The notes beneath the pieces are model-generated. The model had not been told where the DNA came from. It was given only the letters and a program-made list of their open reading frames with translations, and ran no database searches. A stretch of DNA of 64,000 nt, taken from Rhizopus sp. PT2906. Taxonomy: Eukaryota; Mucoromycota; Mucoromycetes; Mucorales; Rhizopodaceae. Location of the stretch: NCBI GenBank assembly GCA_025529335.1, contig JAMYHX010000007.1, positions 124,001 through 188,000 on the forward strand. Direction: 5' to 3'. The position numbers and the translations under genes were made by a program. This document shows, piece after piece, positions 23,097 to 35,101 of the stretch; the first letter of the stretch is position 1, and each line of letters opens with the position of its first letter.

Positions 23097-25745
23097 TTTT
23101 TGAGAAAAGAAAAAAAAAAAAAAAAGACGCTTGAAAAAAAAAAAAAAAAAAAAGCCAATTTGCACTTATGCCGGTACTCCGCGCTACTGCAGCTTTTTTA
23201 TATCGCGCTTCATTCAACTTTCCAACCACATCTCAGTCCTACCAACGGAAAGTGGTGATACTCTTCGCAAAAAAAGTAAATAAATAAACACTTTGTGTGA
23301 TCAAGAGTACAGGCTAATTATAGGTTGTTGCTATAGTGACTTTCTGAACTTTTCCGTTGCAATACTTGTTATACACATATTGATATAGTTTTGATAGACT
23401 TTTTTTGATCCGCTATCTGAACATTAAATGTAACTTTTGCCTAAAGTTAAACAATTACAGAATCTCTCTTTTGAAAGAATGAAAGCTGAGGATATGGTAT
23501 GGGTTATTCTAGTCACGTCTTATATATATATAAATGAAGACAATAAGCTCTGTTTATATAAACTTCAACGCGATCATATATTTACAAAGTATGGTCTCGT
23601 TATCTGAATCTAGTGTTACGTGAAGACTTACAGATGTATTTATTATGTTTCCTTGGCGCTGGCCCATTTGCTTGATTTTTATACTAAAGTTTCTACTGTA
23701 TTTATCTTATGTCAGTGCATTTCTCATCGCGGCATATACTCTCCATCTTTAATTACAAACCTATAACCTTTACGTATACATGTAAAGAGAAAGCATGAAG
23801 CAAAAAAGGATCCCGGTTGTCTATGGTTACACGGGTCTTGGCTGTATCAATGTTAAGCCTAGTTAAACTTGCAAAGCAATTTAAAGAATGATGCACATTA
23901 AGCGGCTATATGCCTTGATTCTCATAAAGTACTCGCTTAAAGAAAATAAACGATGATGAAATCAAAAGATACAAGGAGCAAAGTATTCATTGTGTATAGA
24001 AAATATGTTCAAAAAAGGAAAATATGTACATGTACTCCTTTGTGCTATCGATAAGCTTCACCAACAGATTCTCACAATAAAAATTTGGCGGTATTATAAT
24101 GCCCTCACTGCTTTTATTCAAGGTATCTCATCCTTGAATAAGATTACCATGTATCTTGTCTATATCGGTATTTTGATTTTTATGGCTGAATTGTACTTGG
24201 TGTAACCGTAGTACTCCACCAGTATAGACGATAATTTGTTATTTCCCGGATAAAAAGCGACATCATTGGCAGAGCTGCTGTTATTAAAGATTCTGAGTAA
24301 TCAGCTCCAATATTTTTCTTAATGGGTATTTAAAATTTAATAAAATGTGAACAGAAATGCAGCTTATAGAATGTCTTTTTATCCTCTTTGAAATTGTTCA
24401 ATAAATGTTATTTACTTCATTAATTGTTTCAATTTGTTGATTGTCAAGATTGACCAATGCAAATGTTCGCCTTAACTTCTCTTTCTATCGCGTGAATTTA
24501 AATGTACTTCTATAGTAAGACATATCTTCTAGCCATTATGAGAAGATAGAGTTTGGTTTGATGATGTTGGTGATGTTGAGCGTAAAAGAAATGGTCAATG
24601 GCAGCTGTTTGAGAAATGAGGAAAAATGTAAATCACAAATTGTTCAGTCTCCGATTTTCGCCACTATGCATCTTTTGGTGCCTGAATCTATTCACCTAAC
24701 TTTCAACGAATCAACCTCATCGTTCCAAGTAGTCATTATGAGCCTATCTCATGATTACATTTATTTCTGAATTTTCATACCGTAAATACCTCTTTGATGA
24801 TATAGCTTGATTGTCAAGTCAAACAAGAAACACAAGCAACTCTAGTGCCAAGTTATTTTTGTTGTTAAACTTGATTAAATTCTTCCTTTGGTGGATAACA
24901 TATTAATCAGAGATATTTCATTTAGTAGAAAATTGTTTTATGCTTTACACCAACTCTATCAATTTTAATAGCAATGTCCTGCTTTGTTGATGGGGATTGA
25001 GAAGTAATAAGGCACAGCCGATACTCACGATTCAACTCTTGTGTATATATTTTGTAGAAGAATTTTAGAAAATACTTATGATACAAATGTTAGAATATCC
25101 TAATTGTTTTCTTATTACAACAGATAACTAGTGAAATTCCTTAGTTATTTATAGCATTATTCAATATTATGTATGTACATTTTTAGCTTCATTTTCTAAT
25201 TATCCACTTAGTATCTTTGCTTACAATACGCATTTAATTGAAGGAAAGTCGATGTTGTAACTGGGATCAAATGACATATTTCTACAATAGAAATGTGATT
25301 GATTCAAGATATTGTGCAAAATATTTAAACTTTCTTAAATGAAATACTTGTTGATCTTCTTTTGAGTGTACACAAGATATAATTTGAATGCAATGCTTGT
25401 TTATATATTTTCTTTATTAATTAATGTACTCCGTTTGAAAGCATTCACTCATATGTATTTTTTATAGAGTTTGCATTTCATCATTGTATAATTTGTTAAT
25501 AATGTTTACAAGAAAAGATAGAATAGCTGAAATGCTGAAGCATTCTACACAAGCAATCCAAATTTATTTCAACAATAAACATACATTGAATGTATTCAAG
25601 AAAGTAATGAAGTTATAATTTAGTGCCGATATCACTGTATTAAACCATATTTTATAATAAAAAGCACTTGAAAAAAACTGTTCCTACCATAGCTTCGTGA
25701 TACTATTCTAGCAAGTTGTGAGGTATTTGGATGGGTTCTATATCA
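23097..25745. other. Gene-poor AT-rich region
   Basis: About 2.6 kb with no supported gene. Two A runs at about 23109-23125 and 23135-23153 lie in the leader of the iron transporter. Open frames near 23990-24205 and 24558-24770 have no domain or splice context. Confidence 0.5.
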
Positions 25746-26023
25746 TTATATGCAAAAACCATGATACATTTCTGCTTGCAAAATACTAAAACGAGATAAT
25801 AGATGGAATAAAAAAGCTATCAAAGGTACCAGCAGAAAATCCAAAGGCTGGATTATATGAAGATCGTTTCTCAACTGATCGACGCGTCTAGCCGCATAAT
25901 GTTGGGCTTTTTGTGTGGAAAATTCTGAAGGCACTGAAGGCGGTGTCTATAGCTGCTGGTGATAGTCAACAATTTTTGGATTGTAGTTACGATATGCTTT
26001 GGAAGAGATGGTCTTGCCTGATT
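25746..26023 (-). pseudogene. Coding-like exon with one internal stop
   Basis: On the minus strand an acceptor-like TTTGTATAG ends just before 26023 and opens a protein-like frame: ESGKTISSKAYRNYNPKIVD then YHQQL, TAG (25949-25947), then in the same frame TPPSVPSEFSTQKAQHYAAR and a hydrophobic stretch (DFLLVPLIAFLFHLLSRF) to TAA at 25746. The continued composition after the TAG suggests either a pseudogene with one nonsense change or an alternative last exon ending at the TAG. It can join in frame to the small gene at 26351-26629 through a GTAAAC donor at 26439. I do not recognise the family. Confidence 0.4.
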
Positions 26024-26350
26024 CTATACAAACAGGCGAAGGTAAATAATAGTTCAAACCAAATTTTAAGAAAAAATGTTTTTTGATACTAATCTTAACT
26101 TTTGAGAAAGATTTTGAAAAACTAGCATACTGTAGTTCTTCAAGTTGGGATCATTAACTTTTTTTTTTTCATGATCTGTGCAATAATACAACTTCACCAT
26201 GAGAAGGATTATTTTTGTGGAAATGTATTCTTTTATATATAAAATAGTAATTTGTATTCTATTTATTTGGCTTGTTATTGGGGATGTTTATGTAGCCTTA
26301 CAGTGTATGAACTCACTTTATTCATACTGATACAGTCGTTTAATTCAATG

Positions 26351-26629
26351 TTAGTCATAAGCAGGTATTGTTCTTCGACAGGTCATGCTTGTTAAAGGAC
26401 GATCTTTATTCAGACGCATCAGATCCTGGCCAGGTTTACCGATATTTGGATCACTAGGCAGAATGCGAAACAATCTCACATGCGACTGATGTTGATGCTG
26501 GTTACTACTACTGGAAATTCTTTAAGAAGATGGAGGAAGCTCTGATTTTGTTTATGACGCGCGATGGATAGGGCTGTGTGGATTGTTGGAACTATTATCG
26601 ACAATGAAGCTGTTGTTGATGTTCGACAT
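26351..26629 (-). CDS. Candidate small two-exon gene, unknown function
   Basis: Exons 26629-26559 and 26510-26351, total 231 bases, 76 residues. It starts MSNINNSFIVDNSSNNPHSP and ends NKDRPLTSMTCRRTIPAYD with TAA. The intron (26558-26511) has an unusual GTCATA donor and a normal TTTCCAG acceptor; it removes two in-frame TAA codons and preserves the frame, joining HRA to SSNQHQHQSHVRLF. The segment RLFRILPSDPNIGKPGQDLM is strikingly protein-like inside otherwise AT-rich noncoding DNA. An alternative model uses the GTAAAC donor at 26439 and continues at 26023, giving 72 residues to the TAG at 25947. I do not recognise the family and no signal peptide or membrane segment is seen. Confidence 0.45.
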
Positions 26630-27540
26630 TGGATTGTTCAAAAGATACGATCATGTTCAAGAAAAAAATACAGACGAATGTAATGCAAGAAAGGAAATAA
26701 AAAAGAGGGGTAAGAAAAGAAAGAAACAAAAATGACAGAATTTGCTAAAGATAGAACTAATAGCCTTTGATGCATTTTCTCTACATATAAAAAGAGTGCT
26801 CACATGGCTTCTAAGTAACTGAAGACGTTAAATTTTATGATTGTCTATCCTCTTGGAATAGGGTAAGGAAGTAAACTGAGTCAGCTATTGTTGTGCAATT
26901 TGAAAGGGCAAAGATATAATTAGATTTATATTCCTTTTTGTTATTTTCCTTGGATCTTTTCATGACATTTCACAAAAAAATCAAATATACACTCATCTGC
27001 ATTAATCTGGAGGGCTCCTAAACCTAGAAGTGCGACAACTTTTTTGTTTTATTTCTTGATCTTTGTCATTAGTAGAATAAGATGGCTTTCTTTTTCTCTT
27101 TTGATTTTTAAATAGAAATGTTAAACAAACGCATGGTCAAATACTTCCTGTTATGATTGTAGATTATGACACATTATAGATCCATTTCTCTTTTCAAACT
27201 CTCATTTATACAGTACAGCAGCACAACTGTTAGAATGAAAGGCGAATAGTATGAGTCGTCGTTGAAATGGCTGACTATTTCTAATTTTCTAATGTTTAGC
27301 GCGTATCATGAATACAAGATGTATTAGAAAGTATAGATTTATTTTGCTTGTATCAAGAGGATTATTATGATTTTGAAGGTAGTTTCAAAAATAGAAAGTG
27401 CTTGTAAAAAAATGCATAGAAAGTTGAATCTGGCTTCAAGTTATTTCTTTTCATTTTTTCATTTTTTTTTTTAAAAAAAAGAGAAAGTGGGAAAAATTGT
27501 CCAAAAGAATAAAGATTCTAAAGGATGGATTGTTTACAAT

Positions 27541-27710
27541 AGGAACCAGGACCAGGGGGGGGAAGCTCGAAAACCCAAAACGGAAATGCGGGGGAATAGA
27601 GAAAAGGAGATTGGAGAAAGGGAAAGGCTTGGGGGTTGGAGTACGGGATGGGAGCTGGGCGGGAAATTAAGGGTGGAGAAGGCGAGTTGAGGTTGTGGAG
27701 GGGTTAAAAA
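27541..27710 (+). other. G-rich, strand-asymmetric block
   Basis: This segment stands out from its AT-rich surroundings: the plus strand is almost all purine and contains an eight-base G run, two five-base G runs and several three- and four-base G runs within 170 bases. Four or more closely spaced G tracts could form G-quadruplexes. The open frame through it (Gly/Arg/Glu-rich) is a by-product of composition. Confidence 0.75.
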
Positions 27711-28222
27711 AAGTCAAAGGGCGTTTCAAAAAATTGGTGTTTTCCACTTTTAAAAAAGCGGAAGATATGTATCGAAATACAATCGTGAATAAAGAAGAGA
27801 AAAAAGAAGGAATGATGGCCCCTTTTTATAGCTTTTTGTTTGTTACAGTGTGACTATGAAGGTGTTCCTGAGTTGTAATTCTTATCTGCATGAATTTTTA
27901 TGAGCCCTTATCGTGCTTTCCTATTGGATAATATTTCATCATTCCTTTGCTTTTACAGAGAATAACTACATGTCATATCTTGTATGAAGCATTCTAATAA
28001 AGAGGATTATTGATATTGTGATGCTTAAATGAATGTTGCTAGTTAAACATTATTTTTACTGTTCTCAAGCCGTTATACTTTTGCTGTTAGTACAAAAATG
28101 GAAAAGGTATATCTTAGGGCTATGAAATTCATAACGCATCGTAAGGCTTGGCTATTATTTTTTTGTTTGTTTATCAATTTTTTTCTGCTATTCTTTTAAT
28201 CAATAACCAAAAGCTTCTTCAT

Positions 28223-28224
<2 letters not shown>

Positions 28225-28268
<44 letters not shown>

Positions 28269-28270
28269 AA
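28225..28270. repeat. T37 followed by A9 homopolymer
   Basis: A run of 37 T (28225-28261) passes directly into 9 A (28262-28270). The junction is self-complementary and would be prone to slippage. No gene is attached with confidence. Confidence 0.9.
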
Positions 28271-29128
28271 TGTCTAGTTTTGTGGTTCATCATGTACAAC
28301 CCTTTAAACCCCTTTTCATTGTTCCTGTTCAGAGAGTTAAAGCGTGCGATAAGGGATCGACGTTAAAGAAGATCATAATTTACATCTGCCCCCTTGTACT
28401 CTCTTTGTTCTTTCCCCTTACTCCTCAAGTATTTATTTTCGATTGTGTCATTCAATATTTCTCTATACGCGTTAAGTCTTTTAGAGAAAAGTAAAACACA
28501 TAAAGAAGTATAAAAGGGGTTGTATCCATGGGAATCCGTGTAAAATTTTGCACATGATAATTTGTGGCGACTATCGAAAGGATTTGTCTAAAATCAAAAA
28601 AGATAAAGTAAAGCCAATGTGAAAAAGAAACTTTTCAAACACTTGATCAAGACTGCCTCGTTTCCATAGAAAAGTGAAAAAAATTAAAGTTGGACATGCG
28701 ATATTTTCGGATCTGTTCCGGATCAATTTCTAAAGAAAGTCAACAGAAAGCTCTAAATCTATTATAATAATAAAAAAAGAAGAAGACGGGTGGTGTCATC
28801 GTATGGAAAGAAGGATAAGGTGAAATTTGGGAAAATTGCTTTATTCAAAAGGCTGGTTTATTTACCTTTTTTTTTTTTACCTATTTTTCGAAATAGTAAT
28901 AATTTTAGATGGCCAACGCAAAGAGTTTCTGCTTTAATCCAGCTGTTCAAATTCAATAGTCAACTTCATTAGAATGCAAGAAGAACTTCTTCTTTTTGGA
29001 CGGAGCTGATCGTGACATGATAGAAAGCCAGCTTCTTTATTGAAGAGATCAGCAGAGTCTTTTCTGTTTCAACGCTGGAGAGGATGACCATTTTATACTC
29101 CTGTTTACTGAATACTTATTTTTACTAG

Positions 29129-29440
29129 AATGTTGTTGGAGCTCCTGGTTTATCTGAAAATGATAGAGGAATCTTTGATTGTGAGGATTATAGAAAAGGA
29201 TACAATGAGAGACCAGAAGGATCAAGAAACTGTTGCTCTAATTAAGAGATGATAAGCATTAAACAATAGGAAGATGAAGATGCAAGTCATGGTGTAGCGA
29301 TGATGACGCGTTTTCAGGAACAACGCAGAACTTTCTTTGATAAGGAAAATGTTCCGGATGATTCATTAAGCTGTAATTACATCAGTGACTACTATAGAGT
29401 CGATACCAATGTTCATACATACAAGGCTAACAGTAACTGA
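29129..29440 (+). pseudogene. Coding-like relic, unrecognised
   Basis: Two protein-like frames lie close together, each preceded by an acceptor-like TAG. The first (29129-29245) contains GLSENDRGIFDCEDYRKGYN and ERPEGSRNCCSN before TAA. The second (29270-29440) reads DEDASHGVAMMTRFQEQRRT, FFDKENVPDDSLSCNY and ISDYYRVDTNVHTYKANSN before TGA. They cannot be joined by a canonical GT donor while keeping frame. A decayed gene or transposon fragment is the simplest reading; the family is not recognised. Confidence 0.35.
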
Positions 29441-30106
29441 GTTACGTTAAATATGAACCACATAGTCTCAAGAAATCCCAAGAAGAGCATGTCGATAAAG
29501 ATGAAAAAGCTAAAGGACAAATTTTTATCTCGATATACGTATCATCAGTATTAACAGGCGTCTCGTGATGAGACAAGTGTAGCTATATGTTTAATTGGCA
29601 TACCCTTTTGGGGATGAAGGATGGATTTGATTGTCTCAATAAATGCTATGAAATGATCACTTCCACCTCTTTTCTGGGTACTTGTATGAAGTCTGCTACA
29701 GTACATCCTTCTTTTCTTTAAATCAAATCGTTCTGTTTGATGCAATCTATTGTCGCATAACTTCTAAAAGTGAAATTTACAGAATGGCTACAATACTCCT
29801 TTGTCAAATCTCGTACTTTCAGCCTTGGACCATTCTAAGTGAAATAAGAGCAAATTATAATATAATAAAGATTAAGATTATTCCCAGTTTATCAAGAGGA
29901 AGGCTAAGATTATATCCATGCAAATACTGCTTCCCCACGGCAATAGATTAATGCAACACGCACTCTAAGCATTGCGTATATTCCTATTCAGTCACGTAAG
30001 CGGTTACTTAAATCCGCATAAACAAATTCGCATATGGATTAACCTTTTTTTTTTTTTTGCTCTTTTTCCTCATTTTTCTCATTTTCTTCATTTAAAACAA
30101 GAGAAA

Positions 30107-30719
30107 ATGTCGACAACAGGCACAAACGCGTACATCGTGACCAATCTATTGGAAAAGGTTCAATTATGCACTACATTCAGACATTGTTATATTGACATAA
30201 TCTTCAAAACAGATGAATAACCAAGACAGGGACTTTCGTTATATGGCCTTAAACGACCTAATGAACGAACTTCAAAAAGATACTTTCATTTTAGAATCCT
30301 CCATCGAGAGCAAGGTTGTCAAAGGTGTTCTTCAGCTTCTAAATGATAAAAATAGTGAAGTTCAAAATTTGGCTGTCAAATGGTATTTTAGAGTAGAGAG
30401 CATTACAAAGTGACTTAACTTGTTGAATTACTTTTAGTTTGGGTCCTTTAGTAAAGCAAATCAGAGAAGAACAATTGTTTGAACTGATTGACCGTCTTGA
30501 CGAATATACAACTCAAACTGCCAGTGAGGAATTGCGCGGGATTGCAAGCGTGAGTAAGTATTATTCCCCCCGTTTAAGCTTGGCCTTTTTTAATACTTTG
30601 TAATATGCATAGGCTTGAAAACAGTTATTGCCGAAATCAACCAACATCAAGGGGGTAGAGTCTGTGCTCGTATAATTCCAAAGCTGCTGCGTAATATTCA
30701 AAGTGTAACTATCAAGCAA

Positions 30720-30769
<50 letters not shown>

Positions 30770-33700
30770 AGAGGAGTTGGTTAAATCTTACAATATCAAC
30801 TTAGGAAAATGCCACTTATGAAATGGAAATGGATACACTCGATATTCTAGCAGAGATATTGACTCGATTTGGCACACAGATATCCTTAGAAAACCAAGCA
30901 GAGATTCAAAATGCTCTTTTGTTTTCACTCAACCATCAACGTCCTGCTATTAGGAAGAGAGCTACAGTTGCTATAGGTTATCTTGTTATCCATACAAATG
31001 ATTCTCTATTTCATCAACTGGTCACTTATCTTTTGGAAGGTTTGCAGTCTAATACTCAAGCAGGTGACAAGCAGAGAACATTTGTTCAATGCGCGGGAGT
31101 TTTAAGGTAAAGAATAAGAGAAAGAAAAGAGAATTATGAATTCATTGTTCTTTATAAGTCGTTACAGCGCAGTGCGTCTTGGAAAGCAATTGAATGCATT
31201 TGTTCCCATCATCATTGCATGTACAAAAAAATCTGACGATGATGATGAATTACGCGAAATTTGTCTGCAAGCTCTCGAGTCCTTTGTTTACAGGTGTCCT
31301 ACTGAAGCATCTCCCTTTGTCAATGAGATAATTCAGCTTGCTTTAGAATACATCAAGTACGATCCCAATTTTGCTGGTGGTGACGATGATGAGGATGAGT
31401 TTGAGGTAAACATGATTGATATACAAATATGGTTATGCTAATGTTCATGTAGGCTGAAGACGAGGACATGGATGCGGATGAGGATGACGAATTCGACGAT
31501 ATAGCGTAAATATCATGGGTCTATTGTTTAATAGTCCTTGAGGCTAATTGATGAGTTTATATAGCGGTTATTCGGACGATGATGATGATATGTCTTGGAA
31601 GGTTCGCAGATCTTCTTCAAAGCTTTTATGTGCTATCATCGAGACAAGGTTGGACATGTTGCAACAGATGTATGAACTTGTTGCACCTGTATTGATCAGC
31701 AGATTTAAAGAAAGAGAAGATACTGTTCGAATCGATGTGCTTCAAACATTCATCGCATTACTTCGCCAAACAAATGCTTCCGAAAAGAGTGGAGAAGGAT
31801 ACGAGACAGCTAACAAGGCAGGCTCCCTTAACCTTGATGGCATAAGCCTTTTACCAGTCAAGTGTGCAAGTAACGATACTACTGAGACGGACGAGTAAGT
31901 GAAAGTATATGCAACTTGTCTACATTCTAACCGATGAATTATAGGATAAAGAAAACCCTTAGCTTTCATGTACCAAAGTTATGTCGTGCACTGGCTAAAC
32001 AGGCTGAATCCAAGTCTACTGAAACTCGCCAAGTATGCTTCCAGTTACTTCGAGAACTTGTCGTTGTCCTTCGTGGCGGTCTTGAAACTCAAATGGAACT
32101 TTTTATTCCCATCATTTCAAGCTCTCTTTCTAGCACTTTAACAGATCAGCATCAAATGGCTTCCTCCTCCAACATCAAGATCGAGGCTCTATCTTTCTTG
32201 GGCGTATTTTTCCGTAAACATGCACCTGAAGCAATTCATCTTTATTGTAGCAAGCTTTTCTCTTTGATTATGCAGTCTTTCGCCGATAAGTACTACAAGA
32301 TTACGTCAGAAGCCTTTTTAGTTTGTATGGAATTCATTAAAGCTGTTCGACCTATCTATTATATTCCTGAAAGCAAGCAGTACGATATTCGTGATATTGA
32401 TCAAGACCATGTTCCTTTTATCAAGCAGATCTATGCTACTGTTTTGCAAGTATTAGGTACTAGTGATGCTGATCAAGAGGTTAAGGAAAAGTCAATCGTG
32501 TGCCTTGGTGTGCTTTTGGTACAAGTAGGCGATATCCTTCAGTCAGAACAGCAAGAAGCCTTCAACGTGCTTTTAGAAAGATTAAGAAACGAAGTAACTC
32601 GTTTGATCAGCATAAGAACACTTGCTGTTATTGCACAAAGCCCTATCGTAGTTGGTGATGAATTCCAGAAATGCGTCGTTACAGCAGTAGATGAAGTTAC
32701 ACTTCTTTTAAGAAAGAACAACCGTAGCTTACGTATTGCCAGTTTGGAATGTCTGTGTGTTTTGATTAGCAGGTAAGCTCTTTGGAACCAGTCAATCAAT
32801 GCGTTTATATACTAAACAAAGCTATTTTTATTTAGACATGGAGAATGTGTGCAAGAAAAGAGCTTAAGAAACTTATTGAATGAAGTTAGACCCTTAGTAT
32901 CCGATACTGATCTTCACCTTCTTCCTCTCGCTTTAAAGACTGTAGAAGCCATTCTTGCCAAGCATCCAGAATCCATCAACAATGTTAAAGCATATATTTT
33001 ACCTACTCTATTCCAATTGATTCAATCACCGCTGCTTCAAGGCTCGTCACTTAATAGCTTATTAAACCTTCTCGCTGCGTTAGCTAAGGCCAGCCCTTCA
33101 GATTATCAATACTTTGTCAAGGGCCTTGTCGATCCTCTTTTGGCTGCGAAGAAGTCTAATGTACAAGCTGGTAGTGCCTCTGCTGTCACAAACAAGCAAG
33201 CTGCTTCAACAGTCGCTCAGTGCGTTGCTGTACTGGCCGCAAATACAAATGAGAGTAACCGTAATGAAACGATTACGAATTTCCAATCGTATATTCTTGT
33301 ATGTATGAAATGACAAGGAATGATACAAAAAGGACTCATTATTTTATATAGGACCCTTCAGCAAATGAGTCTGTCAAGTATCTCAGCTTGTTAACCTTGG
33401 GTGAACTTGGACGCAGAATGTAAGTAGATAGATTCCAGTCTTTTTACTTTGTGATATTCATTGTAAATATTTAGAAACTTGAGCGAATTTAATAATATCG
33501 ACCAACAAGTAATTGATTTGTTTGGTGCTCAATCAGAAGAAGTCAAGTTTGCCGCTGCATTTGCCTTGGGAAACATCTGTGTTGGCAATATTCCCAAGTA
33601 TTTGCCAATGATTGTTAGCCAAATCAAGGATCAACCAAAGAAACGCTACTTGTTGCTTCATGCATTAAAGGAGGTGAGTATTAAATTCTCAATCGATCTT

Positions 33701-34952
33701 CCAATTGTCTAAAAGAGATCATTTTAGATTATTGCACGATACAGTGAGACTAGTATCTCCTTGAAAGACGATGCTGATCAAATCTGGGCTCTTTTGCTTG
33801 AAAACAGTCAAGCTGAGCAAGAGGAAGGCACACGTACTGTTGTTGCTGAATGTCTTGGTAAACTAGCTTTATCTGAGCCCTCCAAATTTTTGCCCCAATT
33901 AGAAGTAAGTCATACTATATCAAATGAACTAAACTAATAGAGACATAAAGGAAAACATGTCTTCATCCTCTGTTCAACTTAGAGCAGCTGTCACTACTGC
34001 TGTCAAGTATGCTGTTGTTGATCCTTCTGTAGAATACACCCAGTACTTGAAACCCATCATTTCAAAGTTTTTGCAGTTATTGGAGGATACAGATCTTGTA
34101 AGAATCTTGTATGATTGAAATCTTCAGCTCATTTTTTTATCTGTAGAACGTTCGTCGCTTAACGCTACTTACTATAAATTCTGCTGCTCTTCGCAAGCCT
34201 TATTTGATCAGGGATGTGCTTCCTAACCTTATCCCGCTATTGTTTCAAGAAACTGTTGTGAGGGAGGAGCTTATTCATACGGTAGAGATGGGACCATTCA
34301 AGCACAAGGTGGACGATGGCTTAGAAATCAGAAAGGTTAGGCAAAGATAAAAAGTTACAGTGGTGTAGCTCTAATCCTTCTTTTTTTATTTATTTAGGCT
34401 GCTTATGAGTGTCTGTATACGTTGCTAAGCAACAGTTTGGATAAAATTGATACTCACAGTTTCCTTGAGCGTGTTACTGCTGGTTTAACTGATCAACACG
34501 ATATCAGAATGTTGGCATACTTGATGCTTATTCGATTAAGCAAGGTTGCGCCAACTACTGTTATCCAAAGTAAGTCTTTATGATTATATAAAACAAGAGG
34601 TTTATAATACTTTGCTTAGAATTGGATGACCTTGTCGACCCACTGAAGGTAACTCTTGATTTCAAGATGAGAAGCAACGCTGTGAAACAAGAAGTTGAAA
34701 AGAACCAAGAGTTGATACGCGCAGACCTTCGTTGCATTTATGCACTGTCTCCCCTCTGTGACGGAAGTAAGATGCTCACTTTCAACACTGTTAACACTCT
34801 GTTCTAACTTAACCCCCCTAGGTGTTTCTCCTCGGTTCTATCAGTTTATTAATGAAGTAAAGACTGGGCCTCTTGCAACTGAATTCAGATCAATTGCAGA
34901 TGAAGCCGAGAGTCGAGAATACCGAGTAAGCGATTATATGGACCTTTCATAA
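30107..34952 (+). CDS. CAND1: Cullin-associated NEDD8-dissociated protein 1 (TIP120)
   Basis: Eighteen exons: 30107-30157, 30213-30382, 30438-30553, 30613-30704, 30805-31106, 31168-31405, 31453-31505, 31565-31894, 31945-32772, 32836-33298, 33352-33419, 33475-33673, 33728-33904, 33951-34097, 34147-34335, 34398-34569, 34620-34766, 34822-34952, giving 1290 residues. The protein is a HEAT-repeat solenoid that wraps unneddylated cullin-RBX1 and exchanges substrate receptors of SCF ligases. Family marks are the N-terminal RDFRYMALNDLMNELQKD, the acidic loop DEDEFEAEDEDMDADEDD followed by YSDDDDDMSWKVRRSSSKLL, and repeated helical pairs to the end. Intron 4 (30705-30804) carries a 47-A run. It ends 149 bp from the convergent arrestin gene. 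Confidence 0.95.
30721..30767 (+). repeat. Intronic A47 homopolymer
   Basis: Uninterrupted run of 47 A inside CAND1 intron 4, preceded by AAGCAAC. The dispersed repeat copies carry a similar A run also preceded by CAAC. Confidence 0.95.
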
Positions 34953-35101
34953 GTTGAATAAAAAAAGATGTGGGAGGATTGATCATGTATATTTTCAGAT
35001 GAAAGCAAAAAGATTAAAATGTTTTTATTATAAATGTAAAAAAGAGTTTGATGAGAATGAATATGCTTCGAGATATGCAATGTAGATGAATATGAATGTT
35101 T

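Larger units (their letters stand above)
26630..30106. other. Gene-poor region with relics and low-complexity blocks
   Basis: About 3.5 kb AT-rich DNA upstream of CAND1. Separately listed inside it are a G-rich block (27541-27710), a long T/A homopolymer (28225-28270) and coding-like relic frames (29129-29440). A minus-strand open stretch at 29551-29745 (YCSRLHTSTQKRGGSDHFIA) is also protein-like but isolated. The last 60 bases are a T-rich leader. Confidence 0.5.

Noticed and set aside
23109..23153. Origin of replication or centromere element from A runs
   Set aside because: Homopolymers alone are not evidence, and such runs occur throughout this window.
27487..27690. 67-codon Gly/Arg/Glu-rich frame
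   Set aside because: It is caused by the G-rich purine block, not by a protein pattern.
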